From NCBI RefSeq assembly GCF_037893015.1, contig NC_133660.1:163057728-163121727 (forward strand): a stretch of DNA of 64,000 nt. Reading direction: 5' to 3'. Of this stretch, positions 24,800 through 34,254 are shown one piece after another. The position numbers were made by a program, and so were the translations under genes. The DNA comes from Macrotis lagotis (taxonomy: Eukaryota > Chordata > Mammalia > Peramelemorphia > Peramelidae). The notes beneath the pieces are model-generated. The model saw nothing but the letters and a program-made list of their open reading frames with translations. It searched no databases and was not told the origin of the DNA. Positions within the stretch are counted from its first letter, which is position 1, and the number at the start of each line of letters is the position of its first letter.

Positions 24800-25900
24800 T
24801 TTTTTTTTATCAGGAATTGTTGGAAGTCATCCATTTCATTAAATGTTGATCTTTTCCCCTGAAAGAAAGGCTCAGTTTTGCCAGATAGTGGATTCTTGGC
24901 TGCATTCGAAGCTTCCTTGCTCTTCAGAATATCTCGTTCCAGGCCCTTCAATACCTTAATGTTGATGCAGCCAGGTCCTATGTAATCATTACTATGACTC
25001 CTTGGTATTTAAAATTTTTTCTTTCTGGCTTCTTACAGGATTTTCTCTTTTATTTGATAGTTCTGGAATTTGGCCACAATATTATTGGTGTTTTCATTTT
25101 AGGATCTCTTTCTGAAGGGGAATGATGTATTCTTTCTTTTATTTATTCATTCATTCATTTGTTTGTTTATGCATTTTTACAAGGCAATGGAGTTAAGTGG
25201 CTTGCCCAAGGCCACACAGCAAGGTAATTAATTATTAAGTGTCTGAGGCTGGATTTGAACTCAGGTACTCCTGACTCCAGGGCTGGTGCTCTATCCACTA
25301 TGCCACCTAGCCACCCCAATGTATTCTTTCAATAACTATTTGCATTCTAGTTCCACGATATCAGGGCAATTTTCTATCACTAAATCCTGTAATTATTAGG
25401 TCTGGGCATTTTTTTTTTATGTTTTCAGGTTATCTACATGAACTATAATTCTCAGGTTGTCCTTCCTTGATCTATTCTCAAGGTCAGTGGTTTTGCTGAT
25501 AAGGTATTTTTTACATTTTCTTCTATTTTTCTATTTTTTTGGTTTTATTTAATAGGCTCTTGCTGTCTCATGAAGTCATTAGTTTCTGCAGACTCCATTC
25601 CTTTTTTTTTAGACAAGAGTTTTATTCATTTACCTTTTGCAACTCCTTTTCCAATTGGTCAATTCTATTTTTGAAAGAGCTATCCATTTGACTAATTGAG
25701 GTTTGAGAGAATTATTTTCTTTTTGAATTTGCCTAATTGAGGATCTGAAAGAATTAGTCTCATTTTGTATTTGTCCAATTTTATTTTCCAATGATTTGAT
25801 TTCTTATTGCAAGGTGTTAATCTTCTCTTGGGTTTCTTTTCCCAGATTTTCCAATTGATTTTTAAACTCCTTCCTTATTTCTTCAAGGAAGTCTTTCTGT
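24800..25900 (-). pseudogene. Broken L1 ORF1 region
   Basis: On the minus strand this stretch gives Gln/Glu/Asn-rich pieces resembling the coiled-coil half of the L1 RNA-binding ORF1 protein near 25830-25620, then VAKFQNYQIKEKILQEARK near 25080-25030, which matches the C-terminal part of the family. A SINE at 25137-25318 splits it and stops occur throughout. Exact start and stop cannot be placed; I give approximate limits. Confidence 0.65.
25137..25318 (-). mobile_element. SINE inserted in the L1
   Basis: Minus-strand copy beginning (plus-strand view) with the tail, then acaaggcaatggagttaagt, and ending gccacctagccacccc. A perfect 12-base duplication atgtattctttc flanks it at 25125-25136 and 25319-25330, so it postdates the L1. 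Confidence 0.95.
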
Positions 25901-26813
25901 GCTGGAGACCAGATCATATTCTCCTCAGAGTTTCTAGGTGTGAGTTAGGGTCTTTTCCTTCCAAGAATTTTTCTATGGACCCTCCTTTTCACTGGCCTTT
26001 CTTCATTTTACTGAGACCTTGTGTTGGGGAGGGGCTGGTTCACAGAGGTTTGGTGAGTGTAATATCTCCAACTGGCCAGTAGGGGATGCCAGAATTTTGG
26101 GTCACTGAGTGTAATTTCTGGACACTGGATCTCTAGATGGCCAGTAGGAGGTGCTGGTTGCTTTCTCTGGAGTGTCTGTGACCTTGACTGAGGCCTTCTC
26201 CCTTGGCCTGGAGGGAGTCATTGAAGCTGTTAAATCCTTTTGTCTTCATTCAATTGGTGGGCTCTACCCTGGGGTAAGGTTATCATTCTCCCTATTGTCA
26301 GCTGGGCTGGTCCAGCTGCTCACACACCTGTGCCTGGGGCAGAAGGTCTGTAATTGTGTTTATTCTGGGAAGAGGCTTCAACAGAAATGGAGTCATGGAC
26401 TGGAGGAACTCTGGATCAGAGGAGCCCAGGGATGATGTTGGCAGTCTCCTGCACCAGAACTCTCCCTGAGGGTCAGCACCAACACCAATGCCTCTGCTCC
26501 CTAGTTGACCCAAGCCCCCGTGGTCAACCAGGCTCTAGCCACACCACTGGTCAAGCTGGTCCATTCTCAGGCCCTTAGGCTCCTGGACTCTACCCTCTTT
26601 GCTAATCCGCCCTTTGCCTGGACTCACCACACCGCAGAAGTCAAATCCTGAGGGAGATGTTTTTTCTCCTGGCTTTTCTTTCTAGGTTTTGTTGATCAGA
26701 TTTCTATTAAGAAGTTTGTTTCATATCACAGATGAGGAAAGATCAGGAGATTTTAAAGCTGTGCCTGTCTTCTCTCTGCCATCTTGGCCGGAAGTCTCAA
26801 TGGATTATATTTC

Positions 26814-27070
26814 AAAGAAACTTAAGAAAACTTGCATGAACTAACACAGAGTGAAGTGAGCAGAACCAGTAGAACAATTTATACAATAATAAGTAAGAAT
26901 AAACAACTTTGAAAGACTTTAGAATTTTGAACACTGCAATGACCAACTATGATGAAACATGCTACCCATTTCCTGACACAGAGGTGATAGACTTAGAGCA
27001 CAGAGTGAGACATATATTTGGGGGATCTGACCAATGGGAAAATTTGTTTTGCTTGAACATGCTTGCAGCA
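26814..27070 (+). mobile_element. Older L1 3'-end fragment
   Basis: Contains acttgcatgaactaacacag, agtgaagtgagcagaaccag, a caatgaccaactatgatg stretch and gtgatagacttagagcacag, the same order as the 3' region of an older L1 subfamily. It directly follows the full-length L1's right target repeat. Confidence 0.65.
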
Positions 27071-27084
27071 GGGCTTGTTATTGT

Positions 27085-27380
27085 TTTCTTTCAGTCTCAG
27101 GGTGAAGGGGGTGATGATATTTGTCCTTCATCCTTGAAGAAGATCATGATATCAAAGAGGTAATGCCATGACAAGCACATGAATTGTATGGGGGTGGGGG
27201 TTGTGTTAAGGCATCAGTCTCACTTTCTTCTCCAGAGTCATCTGGATCCAGTGGCCAGATAAGGATCAGGATGGCACTGGATGTGAGGCAATCAGGGCTA
27301 AGGGACTTGCCCAAGGTCACACAGCTAGTGTCTGTGTTTGAGGTTAGATTTAAACTCAGGTCCTCCTGACTTCAAGGAAG
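27085..27380 (-). mobile_element. Second-family SINE
   Basis: Plus view: gtccttcatccttgaagaag, gcatcagtctcactttcttc, ggatccagtggccagataag, cttgcccaaggtcacacagc, ctcaggtcctcctgactt. Confidence 0.8.
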
Positions 27381-27587
27381 GGGAAAAGGGAAGAAAAAGA
27401 AGGTAGATTTTCAGTTATTGAAAAAATAAAAAGAAATCAAAAAATGAAAAAGAAATCTAAGATTATATAGAAATGTCAGTTGAGAAATAGAATGGATTGA
27501 CCTCAGGATTGGGAATTCCTGTGTTCCATTCCCACTTCTGAATCACCCTGAATAAGTCATTTAACCTCTCAAACCTGAAGCAATTTT

Positions 27588-27751
27588 CTTTTTTTTAAGG
27601 GTTGTTTTTTTTTTTTACAAGGCAAATGGGGTTAAGTGGCTTGCCCAAGGCCACACAGCTAGGTAATTATTAAGTGTCTGAGGCCAAATTTGAACTCAGG
27701 AACTCCTGACTCCAGGGCTGGTGCTCTATCCACTGCGCCACCTAGCCACCC
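27588..27751 (-). mobile_element. SINE
   Basis: Flanked by cctgaagcaatttt (27574-27587) and cctgaagcaacttt (27752-27765). It interrupts a MIR-like stretch (aataagtcatttaacctctc). Confidence 0.94.
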
Positions 27752-27876
27752 CCTGAAGCAACTTTCTATGACTAAAATTTTAGAGAATGCTACTGACCTG
27801 AATTGATAGAGCAAGTTTCTCCATCTGGGAGCTCTCTCTACCAATTAAACCACAAATCCAGTGCCTTTTACCCTTT

Positions 27877-27878
<2 letters not shown>

Positions 27879-27929
<51 letters not shown>

Positions 27930-27931
27930 TA

Positions 27932-27963
<32 letters not shown>

Positions 27964-27981
27964 AATATATATGTATATATA
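27879..27981. repeat. (CT)n followed by (AT)n microsatellite
   Basis: CT from 27879 to 27925, then AT-rich dinucleotides with ATAC/ATGT variants to about 27981. Confidence 0.97.
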
Positions 27982-27999
27982 TGTCAGCTATTGCTAACA

Positions 28000-28560
28000 C
28001 AGTGGACTTGAAAGGTCAATGGTTTTACAAAGTTGACCACACCTTTGGTTTACCACACTGTGGTCATTTGATTGTGTTGAGAAACTTCCATATAGGCACA
28101 ATGCCACAGAAGAGAAAAACTGTTTGTGGTTCCCAAATGGACTTAAAGTTTGAAATGATGGAAAAAAGCAAGAATGGTTAATACCAAGCAAGGAAGATCT
28201 ATTCAAATCTCCTGGCATGTAGGGGTGCTCAGCTCCTGCCAGAGGCTGCCCTTGGTGTCTATAAAATGAACCCCCACCTCTCTGGTGAATTTGCCTGGCA
28301 GCGTCAGCATCTCTCAGCACAAAGCCAAGTTCACCTTCTCACTTCTTTACAAATTCTTCTCAACATGAGAGCCAAAAGGAAAGGGGGAAAAAAGTACCAG
28401 CTATACTTGGACTCAACCTGGAAACAGATTCTTGGATCTAAAATATGAAAAATTTTGTATCTTGCCCAGAGGAAAAATGTGCTGAAACAGATACTGCCCA
28501 GGTTGGTGGTCTGTTCCCACTGTGAGCTCAACAGCAATTTATTTAGAAAATGATGTTACT
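28000..28560. promoter_or_regulatory. Unique block with four RUNX core motifs (candidate enhancer)
   Basis: No repeat family recognised. ACCACA at 28036-28041 and 28052-28057, and TGTGGT at 28059-28064 and 28125-28130. The second and third form a perfect 13-base palindrome around one C. A TATAAAA lies at about 28259. The regulatory role is inference from motif density only. Confidence 0.3.
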
Positions 28561-29039
28561 GCACTATGTACTGGGGTTTTCCAAAGGCATTCAGAATTTG
28601 TGACTGACAGTAGGCAACAGAGCCAATAGCCAAACCCCCTCCTGTCGTTCACTCCAAGGCAGATACTGCTCTTTCAAGGGTTCTTCCTTTAATCTGAATT
28701 TGTCTCTCCATTCCATCCATCCGTCCAGAAAATAACTGGTTGAGTCTCCTTCTTCTTTCCTAGTTTTTCTAAGTGCCAAGACACATCAAAGAGGAAAGAC
28801 AAGACTGAGCTAACTACAGTAGTCTTTAATAACTCCCAAAGAGTGGTTCTAGTCTATTTAGATAAAAGACCCTAATTATCCATTTATCCAATGAAACATG
28901 TTTCAAAAGGCCCACAAAAGCCTCTTTAACAAACATGCAATATGCAATTATGAACAATCTATTGGGCAATCAATATTTGTTTTAACCGTTTCTGGAACTT
29001 GGATAGGCTTCCTTGGGAGAGGGCAATAAGCAATCAGAG
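28561..29039. other. Non-coding, nothing recognised
   Basis: No repeat recognised; could be unique sequence continuing the RUNX-motif block. Confidence 0.4.
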
Positions 29040-29770
29040 AGAAGACTCTGGATTTAGAGTAAGATGAGTAAGATGACTCAGGCCTAAACATTGACTAGTT
29101 ATGCCAACATGTTAGCTGTGTGACCTTGGAAAAGTCCCTTAGCTTACCCAAGTTTCATTTGTCTCACCTGTCAAATGAAAGGGTTGGATTAGTGGATCTC
29201 CCAGGACTCCTCTGATTCTGAATCCTAAGATCTTGTGAGGTATTTGTTATAGATCATTAAAAATGGGAAAATACATGAAAGTGTTCCAATGCACCAGTTC
29301 TTCAACTCCATAATTTCTGAAATATGGTCTTGGCTAGAGAAGTATGATGGGATACAGTATCCAAAAAATGGATTATGTTCTTTAAAAGTGAGTAAAATTG
29401 TGTGAACCAAAAAAACCCTCCTATTCATTCATTAACTCTCTTGATTATTAAGCTAGAAATTACATAATAGGGTATTAGATTTGGAATCAGGAAATCCTGG
29501 ATCCAAATTTTATGTTATACATATTTATTATCTGAGTGACCAGAGTAAGTCATTTACCTACTCTCTGCCTGAGTTTTTTCATGTGGAGAATAAGAGAGTA
29601 GAAGTACCCAAATGAGTTCCTTCCTTCTCTAAATCAATGATTCTATGGTCTCTCTGTGGGTGAAATGTCCTCTGACAGGACTCAGATTGACTTGGGTTCT
29701 AATCTTTGTTCTATTGATGATTACTTCTGAAATATTGGGAAAGTTTCTTAATCTTTCTGTGCCACAAATT
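29040..29770 (+). mobile_element. Cluster of MIR SINE relics
   Basis: At least two copies: 29045-29230 (gttagctgtgtgaccttgga, gtctcacctgtcaaatgaaa) and 29470-29640 (ttagatttggaatcaggaaa, gtgaccagagtaagtcattt), with part of a third just before the G-rich tract. Confidence 0.65.
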
Positions 29771-29772
29771 AA

Positions 29773-29865
29773 GAAGGAGGAAGGAGGAGGAGGAGAAGGG
29801 GCGGGAGGAAGGGGAGGGGGAGGGGGAGGAGGGAAGGGGGAGGGAAGGGGGGAGGGGGAGGAGGA
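29773..29865 (+). other. G-quadruplex-forming tract
   Basis: About 93 bases with more than ten runs of three to six G separated by A or AGGA spacers, for example ggggagggggagggggagga. Runs are short-looped and satisfy the usual four-run rule many times. It carries almost no C, so it is also a purine tract. Confidence 0.85.
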
Positions 29866-29899
29866 CTCATAGAAAGGAAAATGATGAGTTCCATTTGGG

Positions 29900-30900
29900 G
29901 CAGGTGGAGTTTCAGGGAAAATTGGACAGTTCAATGGAGATGTCAAAGCAGATCATAGAAGATGTGAGATTCCTATTGAGGATCAAAACTGGAAACATTA
30001 TTTGAGAAATCATCTGTGTGAAACTCATGGGAACCTATAAGATCCCCAAGGGAGATTATGCAAAGAGATAAGAAAAGGGGAGACCTGGATTTAAGGGATG
30101 GAGGGATGGATGTTGCTCTAGCAACAAAGACTTCAAAGGCATGATCACAGAGATACAGGGAGAATTAGAAGAGAATAATGTTACAGAAGACAAAAAAAGA
30201 AAAGAATGTCCAGAAAGAGGAAGGAATGATCAATAGGAGGAAAGCCGAGAAGTAGGGAACAATTCAGAAATGGCCATTCAATCAAGATATCTAAGGCAAA
30301 ATTAAGAACAGCTCCAGTAGAGAAGTCAGACTGTAAGGTGAAGTGAGTAGGTGTTGAGAAAGAAGAGATACTCAATGGAAAAAAAAGATATGAAATGATA
30401 GTTTGAGGGAATTGTAAGATTAAATAGGAAAGTTAGGTGATACAGTGGATAGGGTGCTGAGTCTGAAATTACTAGGACCTGAGTTCAAACCTAGTCTCAG
30501 ACACTTGCTAACTGTTTAACCCCATTTTTCTCATTTGTAAAATGAACTGGAGCAGGAAATGGAAAATCACTCCAGTATATTTGCTAAGAAAACTTCAAAT
30601 TGGGTCATGAAGAAGCAGACATAACTGAAAAGACTAACTAACAAGAACAGGATTAAATAATGCCCTTTGAGGAATGAGACACACCTAAAACAGAGGACAG
30701 AAGGGAAGTATCATTTAGATAAGGAGAGATTAAAAATAAATAATCACAGAACTCTCTCCCTCAGGAACAGAACAGGATGGGATTGAAGGCTAATACAAGT
30801 AGAAGAAATAACCAGTCATCCAAAGACCAATAAAAAGTAGATTTCACCAGGAAGACTTTTCCTCTTTCACTTCAATTTGCATTTTCAACAGTAAGGCAGG
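29900..30900 (+). repeat. Ancient interspersed repeat (same family), split by Mar1
   Basis: gaaactcatgggaacctata, agatccccaagggagattat, aagaacagctccagtagaga, ggtgaagtgagtaggtgttg. Interrupted at 30425-30645. Confidence 0.5.
30425..30645 (+). mobile_element. Mar1-type SINE inserted in an older repeat
   Basis: aggtgatacagtggataggg, ggagcaggaaatggaaaatc, gtatatttgctaagaaaact and ctgaaaagactaactaac. It splits the old repeat at 29900-30900. Confidence 0.8.
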
Positions 30901-31436
30901 AAATGCTTCTTTCCTCACAGTATTGCCAACATTTTTATCCTTAAAAACTTTTTTCTAGTCTATTTAATATGTATAAGGGCATACCTTGCAGTTATTTTAA
31001 TCTACAATTCTATGATTATGAGATATTCTTAATCATTTTTCAGGTTGTTATTGGCAATTCATTATGTCAATCAAGCAGCAAACATTTATTAAATACCTAC
31101 ATAGGTGGAAAGCTAGGTGAAATAGGGGATGAAGAATTGGACTTGGGGTCTAAACAATCTGATCTTTTTTTTTTTGCTTTTTTTTTTCAGTCAATAATAG
31201 ATATTATCATTCTCAGCCAGAGAATTTACTTGTTAATTATTAAGGGAGGAAAAAGAAAGCAAATTAAATTATATTTAGTAAATAAATTAGAAATGAGGGC
31301 TAACACAAAATGTTTTGATTATGTCTACCATTGTTTTATACTGACAAACTGTGGTATTATTATCATTATTTTTATTGACTTTGCTTCATTAAGTTCCTTA
31401 TTTAAGAACTAATGGTGAATTAATCTCTAAGATATA
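30901..31436. other. Non-coding, unassigned
   Basis: The 147-codon plus-strand frame 30969-31412 is AT-rich and Ile/Leu/Phe-rich, overlaps repeat-like text (agcaaacatttattaaatac) and is probably chance. Confidence 0.4.
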
Positions 31437-31451
31437 AGTTCTTGCTTTTCT

Positions 31452-31619
31452 TTTCTTTTGTTTCTTTTTTTTTTTTTAGATTTTTCAAGGCAATGGGGTT
31501 ATGTGGCTTGCCCAAGGCCACATGGCTAGGTAATTATTAAGTGTCTGAGGTCAGATTTGAACCCAGGTCCTCCTGACTCCAAGGTCGGTGCTCTATTCAC
31601 TGCACCACCTAGCCGCCCC
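31452..31619 (-). mobile_element. SINE
   Basis: A perfect 15-base duplication agttcttgcttttct flanks it (31437-31451 and 31620-31634). The perfect repeat suggests a fairly recent insertion. Confidence 0.95.
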
Positions 31620-31639
31620 AGTTCTTGCTTTTCTAATGA

Positions 31640-32050
31640 TACATTTATATATTTTTCAAGTAATACACATTTTAAATTAATTTTAATGAAAATTAAATTA
31701 ATGGAAATTAAAAAAACAAAAAACAAATCCATCAATGCATATCTTCATAGAAGGACAATGCTAATTCTTACTTTAGCCATATCAAAAAAATGCTTCTCTT
31801 TGTACATCTCCCTGTCAGTGTGTTTCATTTTCATTTTTTTTAAATTATGGTTTATCATTATGTTGATTGGGTTTCTGAATTCTTTCAAGTTATTTTTCTC
31901 TAAAATGTGGTCATTATTGTCTAAATTATTCTCCTAATTCTGATTATTTCACTCTGTATTATTCATAAAAGTCTTCCCACTTTCCTCTGAAATAATTTCA
32001 TTATTTCTTATGAAATTATTTCATCATTTCTTAACATTCCATTCCATTCA
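31640..32050 (-). mobile_element. Probable old L1 fragment
   Basis: The plus view contains tgattatttcactctgtatt, aaagtcttcccactttcctc and cattccattccattcatata, which match the usual order of older L1 3' regions read in reverse. The left part is too diverged to assign. Confidence 0.5.
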
Positions 32051-32054
32051 TATA

Positions 32055-32150
32055 TAGTTGTTTGTCCTTCATTTCAGAAGACCCTGACATCAGGATAGTG
32101 CTATCTGGACTTGGAAATGAATCGAATTTAAATGAAGCTGGGTTGCTTGC
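32055..32150 (-). mobile_element. Second-family SINE fragment
   Basis: Plus view: ttgtttgtccttcatttcag and aagaccctgacatcaggata, the first third of the element only. Confidence 0.65.
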
Positions 32151-32151
32151 T

Positions 32152-32283
32152 TGTTGTCTTTCTTATTAGACTGTGAGCTCCTCAAGGGCAGGGACTGTCC
32201 CTTGCTTCTTTTTTGTAACCCCCTCAGCATAGTACAGTACCTGATACAGAATAGATGCTTCATAAATGTTTATTTATCTGTTC

Positions 32284-32317
<34 letters not shown>

Positions 32318-32478
32318 TTTAGGCAATGGGGTTAACTGACTTGCCCAAGGTCACACAGTTTGGCAATTATTAAGTGTCTGAGGTCACATTTGAACTCAGG
32401 TCCTCCTGACTCTAGGACCAGTGCTCTATCCACTGCACCACCTAGCTACCCCCCCCCCCACCATAAATGTTTATTGAC
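32152..32478 (+). mobile_element. L2/CR1-type LINE 3' end
   Basis: tattagactgtgagctcctc, aagggcagggactgtccctt, then tagatgcttcataaatgttt: the typical 3' terminus, interrupted by the SINE at 32275-32461. Confidence 0.75.
32275..32461 (-). mobile_element. SINE with (ATCT)n tail, inserted in a LINE end
   Basis: A perfect duplication cataaatgtttatt flanks it (32261-32274 and 32462-32475). The tail, read in plus sense, is ctat repeated about nine times (32284-32318) rather than plain poly(T). The host is the 3' end of an L2/CR1-type LINE. Confidence 0.93.
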
Positions 32479-32905
32479 TCACTGTTGGGAAATGGTTCTT
32501 GGTCTTATATATTTGAATCTACTCATTGTATATGTTAGAAATGGTATTTTTGTCAGAAATATTTGGTGAAAAGATTTTTCCCCCATTACCTTTTTCCCTT
32601 CTAACTTTTACTACATTAGGTTTATGGGAAAAAATTTAATTTTATATCATAAAAATTGTCCAAATTTATCATATATGATTTTATTACTTGTTTAGTAGTA
32701 AATTCTTCTCTTATCCATAAATTCAAAAGATAATTTCTTTTTTACTCCTTCAATTTCTTTAGGATGTGACTTTTTATATTGAAGTCATATATACATTGGA
32801 AACTTATCTTGGTATATGATATAAAGAATATTAATCTAAATCTAATTTCTGCCAGACCACCATTCACTTTTCCCAGCAAGTTCTCTTTTTTAAAAAACGA
32901 ATCTT

Positions 32906-33060
32906 GGGGTGGCTAGGTGGCGTAGTGGATAAAGCACGGGCCTTGGAGTCAGGAGTACCTGGGTTCAAATCCAACCTCAGACACTTAATAATTACCTAGC
33001 TGTGTGGCCTTGGGCAAGCCACTTAACCCCGTTGGCCTTGCAAAAACCTAAAAAAAAAAA
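32906..33060 (+). mobile_element. SINE abutting the nested L1 fragment
   Basis: ggggtggctaggtggcgtag start, full body, then cctaaaaaaaaaaaa. Three related words flank the SINE and L1 pair: aaaacgaatctt before, aaaatgaatcct between, and aaaatgaaccctt after. Confidence 0.9.
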
Positions 33061-33240
33061 AATGAATCCTAATGATTTCTCTCTCAACACCTTCAATTTT
33101 GATCAATGTACAGCATGGAAACAATGTAAAGACTATCAGACTGCATTCTATTGGGGAGTAGGGGGGAGGGAAGCAAGATGGGGGGGGAATTGTAAAATTC
33201 AAGAAACAATAAAAAAGTAATATAACTAAAAATAAAAAAT
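33061..33240 (+). mobile_element. Short L1 3' UTR fragment nested in the older L1
   Basis: Starts aatgatttctctctcaacac, includes catggaaacaatgtaaagac and the G-rich block, then gaagcaagatggggg and an A-rich tail with aaaaataaaaaat. Only the last 180 bases of an L1 are present. It is immediately preceded by a SINE. Confidence 0.9.
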
Positions 33241-33599
33241 AAAAAATGAACCCTTCTCCTTTATAACTGGGTTCTTTCAGTTTATCAAACATTATGTTGC
33301 TGTGTCTATTTGTTGTTTCTTTATGTAAAGTACCTAGATTAATTTCCACTGATCAATCTATTTTTAAACCAGTTATAAATTGCTTTCAATGATTATTGCT
33401 TTGCAAAATTGAGATTTTGAACTTGTTTTCTCTCTTTTTTAATTTTATTCAAATTTTTTTTAATATTACCCTTGAGATTCCTGACCTTTTGTTCTTCCAG
33501 GTGAATTTTTTTGCTAACTGTCTGATTTGCTTGAATGAGAAGCACACAAGTAAGGACTCAGAAACTTGCATTTGTGAATAAGAGACATAAAACTTCCTT

Positions 33600-34089
33600 G
33601 GGGCTTCCTGAAAATGAGTTGTAGCAATGTGAATATACCTTTTAGGTAACCTTCCACACACACACCTCAGGATTAAAGAGAAATTAAAGAGAAATTTTAA
33701 AGAAAAGATGTGGAATATAAGAGGAATACCTTGGATTATCTTAGACAACTGGGGACTTGCCCAGGAAACCATAGTATGTTAATACCACATATTATTATAT
33801 ATTTTCTCTTTCTGCTTTTAATTCGGTGGGTTCACTGGAATTTTTTTAATGCACAGAATAGACTAGAAGTTTAGAAGGAAACACAGACAAGTAGGACAGA
33901 TTAGAGAATAATGTAAAAGTTATTAAATACTTTTTAAAAAGCAATTTGTATGAAATGGAGAGTCATGGTTTTATATAGTCCTCTTTTTTGTCTTCTGTGC
34001 ATGAAAATGATTTTTTTGGTGTTTGTGTTTATGTTCAGAATAAAAAAGAAAGAAAACTTCTAACCCACCAGCAATGGTATGTGTTGTTG

Positions 34090-34090
<1 letters not shown>
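33600..34090. other. Non-coding, nothing recognised
   Basis: No element assigned between the old L1 and the (GA)n run. Confidence 0.4.

Positions 34091-34091
<1 letters not shown>

Positions 34092-34146
<55 letters not shown>
34092..34146. repeat. (GA)n microsatellite
   Basis: 55 bases of AG, then a GGA-rich flank to about 34190. Confidence 0.97.
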
Positions 34147-34150
<4 letters not shown>

Positions 34151-34254
34151 AGGAGGGAGGAGGGAGAAAGAGGGAGAGAGGGGAGAAAGAAACAGGATTG
34201 CATTTGAAAACTTATGTTTCTGTAACTTCAAGCTGCTTCTTGAAACAAAAGTAT

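Larger units (their letters stand above)
19810..26799 (-). mobile_element. Nearly full-length L1 retrotransposon, inactivated
   Basis: About 7 kb on the minus strand. The 5' end reads agacttccggccaagatggc, a typical marsupial L1 start; the 3' end shows the G-rich 3' UTR block and an A-rich tail. Near-identical direct repeats atggattttatttc (19796-19809) and atggattatatttc (26800-26813) flank it, one mismatch in 14, marking the target-site duplication. In order it has a 5' UTR (about 26799-25900), an ORF1-like region, a spacer with a duplication, ORF2 with endonuclease and reverse-transcriptase motifs, and the 3' UTR. ORF2 is broken into at least five pieces by stops and frameshifts, and a SINE sits in the 5' half, so it cannot move by itself. 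Confidence 0.95.
32480..33595 (-). mobile_element. Old L1 fragment, host of nested insertions
   Basis: Plus-strand view parallels the L1s at 21100 and 35300 with more divergence: tgttagaaatggtatttttgtc, gaaacttatcttggtatatg, cattcacttttcccagcaag, and after the insertions gggttctttcagtttatcaa and gacctttt/gttcttccaggtgaat. It is interrupted at 32906-33240. Confidence 0.75.

Noticed and set aside
30969..31412. 147-codon plus-strand frame
   Set aside because: AT-driven Ile/Leu/Phe content, no motif, no start context, overlap with repeat-like text.
11082..31735. Recurring short peptides like LGGAVDRAPALESGVPEFKF at several sites
   Set aside because: They recur wherever the common SINE occurs; they are repeat translations, not a gene family.
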